Shown here piece after piece: positions 7,418 to 14,642 of a DNA stretch of 29,667 bases. The DNA comes from Anaerolineae bacterium (GTDB taxonomy: Bacteria > Chloroflexota > Anaerolineae > JAAYZQ01): contig JAFGIA010000364.1 of assembly GCA_016929795.1 (NCBI GenBank), forward strand, positions 1-29,667, read 5' to 3'. The notes under the pieces are model-generated. The model saw only the letters and a list, made by a program, of their open reading frames with translations, was not told where the DNA came from and searched no databases. The stretch's first letter is position 1; each line of letters starts with the position of its first letter. The position numbers were made by a program, and so were the translations under genes.

Positions 7418-9264
7418 GGGTCTCCCACCCTTGATCGCAACACCTTGCCCGCACTTGTCAGCGTCAACAATCCGACGCCCACCACGCTCGCCGCCAGAGA
7501 TGCGACGAGGATCGCCGCCTTGGCTGTGTCCAACAGGGCCGGCCTTTCGAACGCCGAGCTGGCGATAAAGAGGGACATCGTAAAGCCGATGCCTGCCAGC
7601 CAGCTCGCGGAAAAGAGCTGTGTCCACGACACCCCGTCAGGTAGATCTGCAAAACGCAGCTTCACCGCCAGCCAGGAAAAGAGGGTGACGCCGATCGGCT
7701 TACCGAGCACCAGCCCGCCGGCGATACCGAGAGCCACACGGCTCGTCAGCATCGTGCCCAGGGCGCCGCCCAGATCGACCCCGGCATTGGCAAAGGCAAA
7801 GATGGGCACCACGAGGTAGGCAACCCAGGGGTTGAGCAGGCGTTCCAGCCTGCGCAGTGGCGACTGCATGCGCTCGGCGAGCGTCTCCAGGGTCTGCGCG
7901 GCTGCCTGCTGTCTGCCGCTCTCCTCTCCGGCTGTCTCGTCGTTGCCTATCTGGCCCAGCGCCGCGGTGCACTGGGCACCGTACGCGGCGGGTGCCTGTG
8001 GGTTTCTCGCCGGGATCGTCATCGCCAGCAGCACGCCTGCAATCGTCGGGTGAATGCCCGACTGTAGAAAGGCTAGCCACAGGCCGATGCCGAGCAGCGC
8101 GTACGGAAGCGGGCTGCGCACCCTGCCCCGGTTCAGCACGGCCAGGATAGTCAGCAACACAGCCCCGGCGCCCAGCGCTACCCAGGCGATCTCGCCGCTG
8201 TAAAAAATGGCGATCACGAGGACTGCCCCCAGGTCGTCGGCAATCGCCAGCGCGGTAAAGAATACCTTGAGCGATGTAGGCACACGCTTGCCGAGCACGG
8301 TCAGCATGCCCAGCAGAAAGGCAATGTCCGTCGCCATGGGAATCCCCCACCCGGAGCCACCCTCGCCGCCTCTATTGAGCGCGGCATAGATCGCCGCCGG
8401 CACCACCATACCGCCCACCGCCGCCATCAGCGGCAGCGCCGCGCGCCGTAGCGAGGCTAGCTCGCCGACGAGCACCTCGCGCTTGATCTCCAGGCCGACC
8501 AGGAAGAAAAAAATGACCATCAGCCCGTCGTTCACCCAGTGGAGGAGGTTCTCCGACAATGCTCTGTCGCCCAGGCTGACCGTCAAGTGGGTCCCCCACA
8601 CCTCAAAGTAGCTCTGCCCCCACGCCGAGTTGGCCCACACCAGAGCCAGGACCGTGGCCAGCAAAAGCAGGATGCCGCTCGACGCCTGGATGCTCGTAAA
8701 CTGCTGGAACATGAGGCGCACCCGCACGCCCAGCGGTTTCTCGATCTGTGCCGCCAGCGACGCCAGGTCCCACGGCCCGTCATAGCGCACCTGGTTCAGG
8801 TAAAAAGTGGGTGTCCCCCGCGCGCCGCTGCTCACCGCGCTCTCCACATCGCGCTGCACGCGCACGCTGTGCACCCCCTCATCGAGCTCTTGCCGGAACT
8901 GCCCTACGTCGAGCTCCAGCTCGGCCGCATATTCGAGCAGGTGTTCTCTGTCCAGCTCCACCTGGTGCCTGAAGAGAAGGTCGTGCATCTCCCAGAATTT
9001 GCCCTGTGCGTCGGCCGCCTCGGCCGCTTCGGCCGCAAGCCTGGCGTGAGGATGTACCTGGTCCAGGGGAAAATGGCGATAGACGTAGCGCAGCCTCTCG
9101 CCAAACTGCTCGCGCAGCTCGTCGATGATCGGCACCACGTGGCGGCAGTGACGGCATTCATAGTTGCCATACTCCACGAGCGTCACGGCGGCGTCATCGG
9201 GACCTTGAACGTGATCCCTCGGATCAACAGCCACCTTGAGCCTGGCCGCGTCGGTTGTTGCCAC
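7390..9264 (-). CDS. nhaA: DsbA-like thioredoxin domain fused to Na+/H+ antiporter NhaA
   Basis: Residues 20-178 are a DsbA/thioredoxin_4-type domain with active site CRHC (Cys37-Cys40), a helical insertion and the cis-Pro loop GTPTF (150-154). Residues 183-605 are NhaA, with about 11-12 hydrophobic segments, the HWVNDGLMVIFFFLVGLEIK block (242-261), GIPMATDIAF (307-316), the ion-binding pair Asp343-Asp344 (AIADDLGAV) and Lys522 (LGKPIG). It exchanges protons for sodium across the inner membrane. No signal peptide precedes the redox domain. Since NhaA N termini face the cytoplasm in E. coli, the domain is probably cytoplasmic. The GTG at 9264 has an AAAGGA site at 6-nt spacing. A GTG at 9297 overlapping the upstream stop is the alternative. 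NhaA fused to a thioredoxin-like domain is known in some bacteria; the order here is redox domain first. Confidence 0.88.
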   Translation of the reverse strand: MATTDAARLKVAVDPRDHVQGPDDAAVTLVEYGNYECRHCRHVVPIIDELREQFGERLRYVYRHFPLDQVHPHARLAAEAAEAADAQGKFWEMHDLLFRHQVELDREHLLEYAAELELDVGQFRQELDEGVHSVRVQRDVESAVSSGARGTPTFYLNQVRYDGPWDLASLAAQIEKPLGVRVRLMFQQFTSIQASSGILLLLATVLALVWANSAWGQSYFEVWGTHLTVSLGDRALSENLLHWVNDGLMVIFFFLVGLEIKREVLVGELASLRRAALPLMAAVGGMVVPAAIYAALNRGGEGGSGWGIPMATDIAFLLGMLTVLGKRVPTSLKVFFTALAIADDLGAVLVIAIFYSGEIAWVALGAGAVLLTILAVLNRGRVRSPLPYALLGIGLWLAFLQSGIHPTIAGVLLAMTIPARNPQAPAAYGAQCTAALGQIGNDETAGEESGRQQAAAQTLETLAERMQSPLRRLERLLNPWVAYLVVPIFAFANAGVDLGGALGTMLTSRVALGIAGGLVLGKPIGVTLFSWLAVKLRFADLPDGVSWTQLFSASWLAGIGFTMSLFIASSAFERPALLDTAKAAILVASLAASVVGVGLLTLTSAGKVLRSRVGDPCQQPGFRV

Positions 9265-9293
9265 TTTGTTTCCTTTCTTCGATTCTCTATCGG

Positions 9294-10298
9294 TCACAAT
9301 CCCCTGGGGTGAGCCACCTCGACTGCCTGCCGCGCCGCACGCAAATTGGCCCACGGTGCCGTGATCGGCGTCACGCAGCCCGTCCCCAGGATAAAGCGCC
9401 GGCCGCCCGTCTGTTCGATCGCCTCTGCGGCTTCTGCCTGCACATCGTGTGGCGTACCGCGCAGCATCGTGTCCCACTGCCGCAAGCCCCCCAGCACCGC
9501 GCCTGTCACCCGCTGCTGTCCCTCCTGCAGCCTGGGCGGCGTCTCCCTGTCGTGCCAGTTCACAACCTGCACCGGATAGTCGGCCAGCAGGTCGAACATG
9601 ACCCGGTGGCCGTGCAGGTGCAGAACATTCAGCCACAGGCCGCTGGCCGCTTCCAGCAGCCGCCTGTCGAACGGCACACCAAACTCCTGATACTCCTGCT
9701 CCGACATCAGCCCATAGTTGGCGTGCTGCACCGCCAGAAAAATACCGGCGATACCCCGCTGCCGCGCCGCCTCGATGAAACGCACCGTCGTCTCTGTGAT
9801 CGTCTCCAACCCAATGCGCACCGCCACCGGGTTCTCACGAACGTGAGCCAGCAGGTGATCGCGCCCCACCAGGTTCTTGGCCTGCGACAGGGGGTTAAAG
9901 ATCGTCTGGATGAAGGGCACCTCGTCGCCCACCGCATCGTGGATCAGCTCCAGGCAGCGGAGCTGGGCGCCGAGCGCGCCCTGATCTGGCCCCAGGCGCC
10001 GCAGCCCCTGCCACTCTTCCGGTGCCCGCACCGGCTGGTGGCAATAGTCGCGCGTCCCCTCCTGGTTGCCACTCCAGACATCCTCTACCCCCCAGTCTCG
10101 CACGGCAAAGCTGCTGGCGGGCGTGACCTTGATAAAGTCGAAATCATACTGCCGCTGAAAGGCGAGCGTCGACGCTGCGAGCGCCGCCGGGTCCTGGTCG
10201 TCGCCCGGAAAGTGGCGCCACAGCGCCACCGGAAGGCGGTCCGTCTCTTCGCCGCGGATCGCCGCTTCCAGGCGCTCCCGCTTGGTCATAGTTGGCAT
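9294..10298 (-). CDS. Uroporphyrinogen decarboxylase-family protein (MtaA/CmuA-like, not HemE)
   Basis: This 334-residue TIM-barrel protein belongs to the URO-D superfamily, which contains haem-pathway HemE and cobamide-dependent methyltransferases. The HemE signature RQAGRY near the N terminus is absent; residues 23-34 read PVALWRHFPGDD instead. His-containing strands (LHLHG, NWHDRE) and a C-terminal GTGCVTP then PWANLRAARQAVE stretch fit the MtaA/CmuA side of the family. The reaction is therefore more likely a methyl or one-carbon transfer than decarboxylation of uroporphyrinogen, but the substrate is unknown. The ATG at 10298 has GGGAGG five nt upstream. The gene ends about 30 nt before nhaA, with a possible GTGA overlap if nhaA starts at 9297. 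Confidence 0.78.
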   Translation of the reverse strand: MPTMTKRERLEAAIRGEETDRLPVALWRHFPGDDQDPAALAASTLAFQRQYDFDFIKVTPASSFAVRDWGVEDVWSGNQEGTRDYCHQPVRAPEEWQGLRRLGPDQGALGAQLRCLELIHDAVGDEVPFIQTIFNPLSQAKNLVGRDHLLAHVRENPVAVRIGLETITETTVRFIEAARQRGIAGIFLAVQHANYGLMSEQEYQEFGVPFDRRLLEAASGLWLNVLHLHGHRVMFDLLADYPVQVVNWHDRETPPRLQEGQQRVTGAVLGGLRQWDTMLRGTPHDVQAEAAEAIEQTGGRRFILGTGCVTPITAPWANLRAARQAVEVAHPRGL

Positions 10299-10345
10299 CC
10301 TTCCCTCCCCTTAATCGTGGATACAGACACGTTGTAGTCGCCCCC

Positions 10346-10374
10346 ATTTTGCCACAGGGGGGCCGTTTCTGCAA
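10346..10374 (-). promoter_or_regulatory. Possible promoter of the UroD-family gene
   Basis: TTGCAG (10374-10369) and CAAAAT (10351-10346) on the minus strand are 17 bp apart. The -10 box matches consensus at four of six positions. It is weaker than the other promoters here. Confidence 0.35.
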
Positions 10375-10470
10375 GGAGGCAAAGCAGAAGGGCAAGAAGT
10401 AGGGAGTGGGGTAGCACGAAACGACGAGCGGCTTGGGCGACTTGCCAGATCCCGGTATGGCCGGCGCTTT

Positions 10471-10499
10471 TTGCCGCGCCTTCCATTCGATGCTATAAT
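10471..10499 (+). promoter_or_regulatory. Promoter of ychF
   Basis: TTGCCG at 10471-10476, a 17-bp spacer and TATAAT at 10494-10499. A small inverted repeat (10506-10511 with 10522-10527) lies at the predicted 5' end of the transcript. Confidence 0.65.
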
Positions 10500-10556
10500 C
10501 CACCTGGCCGACCATGATCATTCGGCCGGGCAGAGCCACCGAAAGGAGAACTCGAC

Positions 10557-11663
10557 ATGAGCTTGCAGATCGGGATCGTCGGGCTGCCCAATGTGGGCAA
10601 GAGCACACTCTTTAACGCGCTGACCCGTGCCGGCGCCGCCGTCGCCAGCTACCCCTTCACCACCATCGATCCCAACGTCGGCGTCGTCGAGGTGCCCGAC
10701 CCGCGCCTCGACCAGGTAGCGCAGATCGTGCGCCCCAAAGAAGTCAAGCCGACGACGATCGAGTTCGTCGACATCGCCGGGCTCGTCCAGGGCGCCCACC
10801 AGGGGGAAGGGCTGGGCAACCAGTTCCTGGGCCACATCCGCAACGTCGACGCCGTCGCCATGGTCGTTCGCTGCTTTGAGCATCCCGACGTAGCCCACGT
10901 CACCGCCGATCTCGATCCCACGGCCGACATCGACGTCGTCAACCTCGAGCTGGTCCTGGCCGACCTGGCGACGGTCGAGCGGCGCATCGAAAAGGTGCGC
11001 GCCGCGTCCAAGGCCCAGCCCAAGGCGTACGTGGCCGAGCTCGAGTTCCTGTCGCACCTGAAGGCACACCTCGAAGCCGCGCATCTCGCCTCGTCGATGG
11101 CGTTGTCGTCCAAAGAAGCCGAGATGGCCGCCCCTCTCTTTTTGCTCACCGCCAAGCCGCGCCTCTACGTCGCCAACGTCGGCGAGGAGGACCTGCCTGG
11201 GGGCGGGCCGCTGGCCCAGGCCGTCGTGGCCCGCGCCCGCGCCGATGGCGCCCAGGCCGTGATCCTGGCCGCCGAGCTGGAGGCGGGCCTGGCCGACTGG
11301 TCGCCGGAGGAGGCCGCCGAGTATCGCGCTGAGCTGGGCCTGGAAGAACCCGGGCTGATCCAGCTCATCCATGCTGGCTATCGCCTCCTCGACCTGATCA
11401 CCTTTTTCACCGCCACCGGCACCAACGTCGTCCGCGCCTGGACCCTGCGCCGCGGCCAGACCGCCTGCGACGCCGCGGGCCAGATTCACACCGACATGCA
11501 AAAAGGCTTCATCCGTGCCGAAGTCGTGGCCCACCATGACCTCGTGGCTGCCGGCGACATGGCCCACGCCCGCGAGCATGGGCACGTCCGCCTTGAAGGC
11601 CGCGACTATGTCGTCCAGGATGGCGACGTCCTCCACATCCGCTTCTCCCCGCCCTCACCCTGA
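10557..11663 (+). CDS. ychF: Redox-regulated ribosome-associated ATPase YchF (Obg family)
   Basis: The 368-residue product matches the usual YchF length of about 363. The G1 loop GLPNVGKST spans residues 9-17, the switch region with the PFTT motif follows, then DIAGLVQGAHQGEGLGN (G3). In place of the GTPase NKxD it has NVGEED, the NxxE form that gives YchF its ATP preference. A coiled-coil insertion follows around residues 130-200, and a C-terminal TGS domain ends with the family's FFTATG, RRGQTA and MQKGFIRAEV segments. YchF binds ribosomes and affects start-codon choice and oxidative-stress response. The ATG has an AAAGGAG site about 8 nt upstream. It is a single gene with its own promoter, followed by a long hairpin. 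Confidence 0.96.
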   Translation: MSLQIGIVGLPNVGKSTLFNALTRAGAAVASYPFTTIDPNVGVVEVPDPRLDQVAQIVRPKEVKPTTIEFVDIAGLVQGAHQGEGLGNQFLGHIRNVDAVAMVVRCFEHPDVAHVTADLDPTADIDVVNLELVLADLATVERRIEKVRAASKAQPKAYVAELEFLSHLKAHLEAAHLASSMALSSKEAEMAAPLFLLTAKPRLYVANVGEEDLPGGGPLAQAVVARARADGAQAVILAAELEAGLADWSPEEAAEYRAELGLEEPGLIQLIHAGYRLLDLITFFTATGTNVVRAWTLRRGQTACDAAGQIHTDMQKGFIRAEVVAHHDLVAAGDMAHAREHGHVRLEGRDYVVQDGDVLHIRFSPPSP

Positions 11664-11667
11664 TCCG

Positions 11668-11709
11668 TGGTGTGTGGCGCTGTGCCAGCCGGCACAGCGC
11701 CACACACCA
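11668..11709 (+). terminator. Perfect 19-bp hairpin after ychF
   Basis: Arms 11668-11686 and 11691-11709 are exact complements with a 4-nt loop, starting four bases after the ychF stop. A T-rich stretch follows only about 10 nt later (11719-11726), so a classic U-tract is lacking. It is a probable transcript 3' end, by termination or by blocking exonucleases. Confidence 0.6.
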
Positions 11710-11724
11710 TCTCATTACTTCTTT

Positions 11725-11753
11725 TTGCCAAAATTCCCCCTTTGTGCTATAGT
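11725..11753 (+). promoter_or_regulatory. Promoter of the rpsF-ssb-rpsR operon
   Basis: TTGCCA at 11725-11730, a 17-bp spacer and TATAGT at 11748-11753. Predicted transcription start is near 11760, giving an 80-nt leader. Confidence 0.7.
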
Positions 11754-11767
11754 AGCCCGCGTTGTGC

Positions 11768-11817
11768 AGAGGGAGCACACGTCCCTCTTCTTTCCGTTTG
11801 CGGTCCGTCCGCAGGCA
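11768..11817 (+). promoter_or_regulatory. Structured rpsF leader, possible S6:S18 autoregulatory element
   Basis: Two hairpins can form in the leader: 11768-11774 with 11782-11788 (7 bp), and 11799-11803 with 11809-11813 (5 bp) whose loop contains CCG. Leaders of rpsF operons in many bacteria carry a CCG-box element bound by the S6:S18 complex. Position and the CCG loop fit, but I cannot verify the full consensus by eye. Confidence 0.35.
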
Positions 11818-11839
11818 ATCCCATGGAAAGGAGGTAAGC

Positions 11840-12142
11840 ATGAGGGAATACGAGTTGTACGTGGTGTTGAATGCTGCTGCGGAAGAAGAAGCCGTCGGCA
11901 GCATCGTCGAGCGCGTCACCCAATTGGTCACCGTCAGCAGCGAGGACACTCGTGGCGAGATGACCAAGGTCGAAGCGAGAGGCAAGCGCCGCCTGGCGTA
12001 CCCCATCGGCAAGGTAACGGAAGGCCACGACATTATCTTCACCTTCCAGGCTTCGCCGGCAGTTCTTCCCGAGATCGAACGTTTTCTCAAACTGGATGAG
12101 CAAGTGCTGCGTTACTTGCTTGTGCGAGTCGACGAAGGCTAG
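11840..12142 (+). CDS. rpsF: 30S ribosomal protein S6
   Basis: The 100-residue protein starts with the S6 signature MREYELYVVLN and contains RRLAYPIGKVTEGHDIIFTF, the conserved core that packs against S18 on the 30S platform. It ends with LRYLLVRVDE. The ATG at 11840 follows a near-perfect AAAGGAGGT site at 11827-11835. A longer open frame from 11762 would begin inside the leader and is rejected. It is first in the classic rpsF-ssb-rpsR order, with ssb 38 nt downstream. Confidence 0.96.
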   Translation: MREYELYVVLNAAAEEEAVGSIVERVTQLVTVSSEDTRGEMTKVEARGKRRLAYPIGKVTEGHDIIFTFQASPAVLPEIERFLKLDEQVLRYLLVRVDEG

Positions 12143-12180
12143 TTTGGGGGCAGGTTGTGGACTAGAGGGGGTAGCGGGAC

Positions 12181-12984
12181 ATGGCGCGGGGCTTGAACAG
12201 GGTGATGATCATCGGCTTGGTGGAGCGAGAGCCAGAGCTGCGCTCTACCGACGGCGGCCAGCAGGTGGCTTCTTTCTGCGTATCCACCAGGAGACATTGG
12301 ACCACCGTGGCCGGGCAGGTGCGTGAGTCGAGCGAATGGTTCAACGTCGTCGCCTGGGGCGAGCTGGCAGATACCTGTGGCCAGTGCCTCAAAAAGCATC
12401 AGCGTCTGTACGTCGAGGGGCACCTCCAGACGCGTAGTTGGGAAGGCGAGGATGGGCAGCGGCACATCCGCACCGAGGTCGTGGCCGAAAAGCTGATCCC
12501 CATGGGCAGCTTTGACACGATCGAGGCCCGGTTGCTGCAAGAGGAGGCCTGCCTGAACCGGGTCATGGTCATCGGCAACCTGGGCCGCGACCCGGAGATG
12601 CGCTACACACCCGATGGGCAGGCGATCACCTCCTTCAGCCTCGCCACCACGCGTGCCTGGAACAGCTCAAACGGGGGGCGACGCGACACCACCGAGTGGT
12701 TCAACGTCGTCGCCTGGGGCAGCCTCGCCGAGATTTGCCACGAGTATCTGAGCAAGGGGCGCCGCGTCTACATCGAGGGCGAGCTGCGCACGCGGGGCTG
12801 GGAGCAGCCCGACGGCCGCAAGCACTTTCGAACCGAGCTCGTCGCCGGAGAGATGATCATGTTGGGGCCCCGGCCCCGCACCCGAGAAACCGGATCTGAT
12901 GTCGGCCCTGGACATGGGGTCGGCCAGACACGAGATAACTTGGCTGTGTCGAGCCCGTGGGCCCGCAGCAATCAGCAAGAATAG
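12181..12984 (+). CDS. ssb: Single-stranded DNA-binding protein with two OB folds
   Basis: The 267-residue protein contains two complete SSB domains. Residues 4-110 begin [17 protein letters not shown] and include [12 protein letters not shown]. Residues 125-230 begin [17 protein letters not shown] and include [12 protein letters not shown]. The second is closer to consensus SSB. Ordinary bacterial SSB has one OB fold (about 110 of 150-180 residues) and works as a tetramer. A tandem form working as a dimer is known from Deinococcus and Thermus. The C terminus ends in ARSNQQE, without the acidic DDDIPF-like tip that recruits partner proteins. The GGGGG-rich site upstream of the ATG is adequate. 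The stop lies 20 nt before the rpsR start. Confidence 0.93.
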   Translation: MARGLNRVMIIGLVEREPELRSTDGGQQVASFCVSTRRHWTTVAGQVRESSEWFNVVAWGELADTCGQCLKKHQRLYVEGHLQTRSWEGEDGQRHIRTEVVAEKLIPMGSFDTIEARLLQEEACLNRVMVIGNLGRDPEMRYTPDGQAITSFSLATTRAWNSSNGGRRDTTEWFNVVAWGSLAEICHEYLSKGRRVYIEGELRTRGWEQPDGRKHFRTELVAGEMIMLGPRPRTRETGSDVGPGHGVGQTRDNLAVSSPWARSNQQE

Positions 12985-13004
12985 CAAGGAGATTTCTAGA
13001 AACC

Positions 13005-13277
13005 ATGGATGATGACGATCGCAGTCAACGACGTGGAGGCGGGCGTCGTTTCCAGCGCCGCAAGAAGGTGTGTGCCTTCTGCCTGGACAAAACGCGCGCT
13101 ATCGACTATAAGGATGTCGGCACGCTCCGTCGCTACCTGACGGACCGTGGCAAGATCAAATCGCGGCGCAAGACCGGCACGTGTGCCAAGCACCAGCGCC
13201 GGTTGGCAGTTGCCGTCAAGCGGGCACGCCATCTGGCCCTCCTGCCCTTCACTGCCGAGCACATGCGGCAGTACTAG
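13005..13277 (+). CDS. rpsR: 30S ribosomal protein S18
   Basis: The 90-residue protein shows the S18 core: [29 protein letters not shown], and [30 protein letters not shown]. The CAFC pair plus the Cys in TGTCAKH suggest the cysteine-containing, zinc-capable form. A short acidic then basic N-terminal stretch ([10 protein letters not shown]) precedes the core. The ATG at 13005 was chosen because family similarity begins just after it. An AAGGAG site at 12986-12991 is rather distant (13 nt). A start at 12957 would overlap ssb and is not supported. S18 pairs with S6 from the same operon. Confidence 0.94.
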   Translation: MDDDDRSQRRGGGRRFQRRKKVCAFCLDKTRAIDYKDVGTLRRYLTDRGKIKSRRKTGTCAKHQRRLAVAVKRARHLALLPFTAEHMRQY

Positions 13278-13409
13278 GCATCGAGAGCGGCAGCACCCCG
13301 GCCGGCAGCCGCGCCTGTCCTGAGCGCAAGCGCAGGAGCCCTGTGTATACCAGGGGACAGGCAGCCGGCCCTTGTCTTGCCGCTCATCACAAAGGGGTGG
13401 GGAGGACCG
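13278..13409 (+). other. Gap between rpsR and foldase with nested inverted repeats
   Basis: The stretch holds several short complementary segments (cctgtcc near 13315 and ggacagg near 13355, ccct/aggg around 13340-13353, gccggc copies). No T-run and no clear promoter were seen. It may be a folded operon-internal spacer or a terminator without a U-tract. Confidence 0.3.
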
Positions 13410-14585
13410 ATGGCAAAAAGGTCAACAGAGCGGCGCTTGCAGGCCGAAGAAGTCAAGCGCCAAACCAAAAAGCAAGTCGCAATCGGCAAGCGCGAGGCGC
13501 GACAGAACCGCATCATCTACCTCGCGATTGCAGCAGTCGCGGCGATCATCCTGATCGTCGCCCTTGTCGGTATCATCATGGAGGTGATCATCGCTCCGTC
13601 GCAGCCAGTTGCTGTTGTCAACGGGGCCAAGATCCCGGCCGACAAGTACCAGGACCTGGTTACCTACAATCGCTACTTCCAATACATCACCATGAGCAAC
13701 ATGCAGGGCACGCTCGACCAGTTCAACCAGTCGCCCGAAGAAAACGAGTTTCTGATCTCGTTCTACGAGCAGCAGCTCGGCCAGGTGCAGCAGCAGCTCT
13801 CCCTCCTGCCTCAAACGACACTCGATCAGCTCATCGACTATGAGCTGCTCGCCCAGAAGGCAGAGGAAGAGGGCATCAGCGTGACCGATGCAGAAGTGGA
13901 AGAGGCCATCCGCGCCGACCTGCGCCAGGCCCTGACCCCGGCTGCCACAGAGCCCGTCACGGGCACCGAGCCTACGCCGACTCCCGTCGTCGTCACCGAG
14001 GACGACGTCGACGAGTTCTACAGCAACATTCTTGACACCATGGGCCTGTCTGCCCGCGAGTACGAAACCATCGTGCATCGTGACCTGCTGCTTGACAAAC
14101 TGCAGGAATTCCTGGCAGGTCAGGTCGAAACCACGGGCCTGGTTGCCCATCCACAGATCATCAAAGTCGAGACCCAACAAGAGGCTGAGGCAGCCCTGGC
14201 GCGCATCGAAGGCGGCGAGGAGTTTGCCATCGTCGCCCAAGAGGTGTCGACCGATACCCTCACGGCCAGCGCTGGCGGCGATGTCGGGACGGTGACGCCT
14301 GAACAGGTAAGCGGGCGCTACGGTGAGGCGGTGCAAACCGCTGTCTTTGGTTTGCCCATCGGCGACCTCGAGATCGTCGAGAGCGATGGGATGTTCTACA
14401 TTGTCCAGGTGCTCGAACGAGACGAGAATGGCGATCTCCCGGCCGACGTCGTTACCCAGCTCCAGGACCAGGCGCTCGGTGACTGGCTGGAAGCAGCCAA
14501 AGCAGACCCGAGCGTCGAGATCGAGCGCACCCTCGATCCAGAGCAGATCCCGCCCGATCCCTTCGCCGCGCTCTTTAACCAATAG
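13410..14585 (+). CDS. Membrane-anchored SurA/PpiC-type peptidyl-prolyl isomerase
   Basis: The 391-residue protein has a basic cytoplasmic N terminus (residues 1-34) and one transmembrane segment (35-61). A SurA_N-like helical domain spans about 65-240 with a Pro/Thr-rich insertion (176-196), and a parvulin rotamase domain spans about 246-337. The last contains the repeated family features EGGEEFAIVAQEVSTD and GGDVGTVTPEQV and ends FYIVQVLERDE. It is expected to face outside the membrane and assist folding of secreted proteins, like PrsA or PpiD. The ATG at 13410 has a GGGGAGG site 4 nt upstream. An upstream TTG at 13377 has none. A strong bidirectional terminator follows the gene. Confidence 0.88.
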   Translation: MAKRSTERRLQAEEVKRQTKKQVAIGKREARQNRIIYLAIAAVAAIILIVALVGIIMEVIIAPSQPVAVVNGAKIPADKYQDLVTYNRYFQYITMSNMQGTLDQFNQSPEENEFLISFYEQQLGQVQQQLSLLPQTTLDQLIDYELLAQKAEEEGISVTDAEVEEAIRADLRQALTPAATEPVTGTEPTPTPVVVTEDDVDEFYSNILDTMGLSAREYETIVHRDLLLDKLQEFLAGQVETTGLVAHPQIIKVETQQEAEAALARIEGGEEFAIVAQEVSTDTLTASAGGDVGTVTPEQVSGRYGEAVQTAVFGLPIGDLEIVESDGMFYIVQVLERDENGDLPADVVTQLQDQALGDWLEAAKADPSVEIERTLDPEQIPPDPFAALFNQ

Positions 14586-14596
14586 CGTACGCACAA

Positions 14597-14630
14597 AAAA
14601 GACGGCTGGAGCGAGCTCCAGCCGTCTTTT
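14597..14630. terminator. Bidirectional intrinsic terminator
   Basis: A perfect 15-bp stem (14597-14611 with 14616-14630, 4-nt loop) has an A-run on its left and a T-run on its right. It can therefore end transcripts of both the foldase gene (plus) and rel (minus, stop at 14643). Confidence 0.92.
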
Positions 14631-14642
14631 GCGTACCCATTG

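Noticed and set aside
7365..7454. 30-codon upstream extension of moeA
   Set aside because: It crosses the moeA promoter and the nhaA stop. The GTG at 7364 has a ribosome site and is consistent with the predicted transcription start.
9265..9636. N-terminal extension of the NhaA fusion
   Set aside because: It overlaps the UroD-family gene in another frame and has shadow-like composition. The GTG at 9264 has an AAAGGA site.
9294..10298. HemE (true uroporphyrinogen decarboxylase)
   Set aside because: The RQAGRY motif that defines HemE is absent. C-terminal features fit the MtaA/CmuA side of the superfamily.
10518..11636. 372-codon open frame on the minus strand
   Set aside because: It is antisense to ychF, which is certain from its G motifs and TGS domain.
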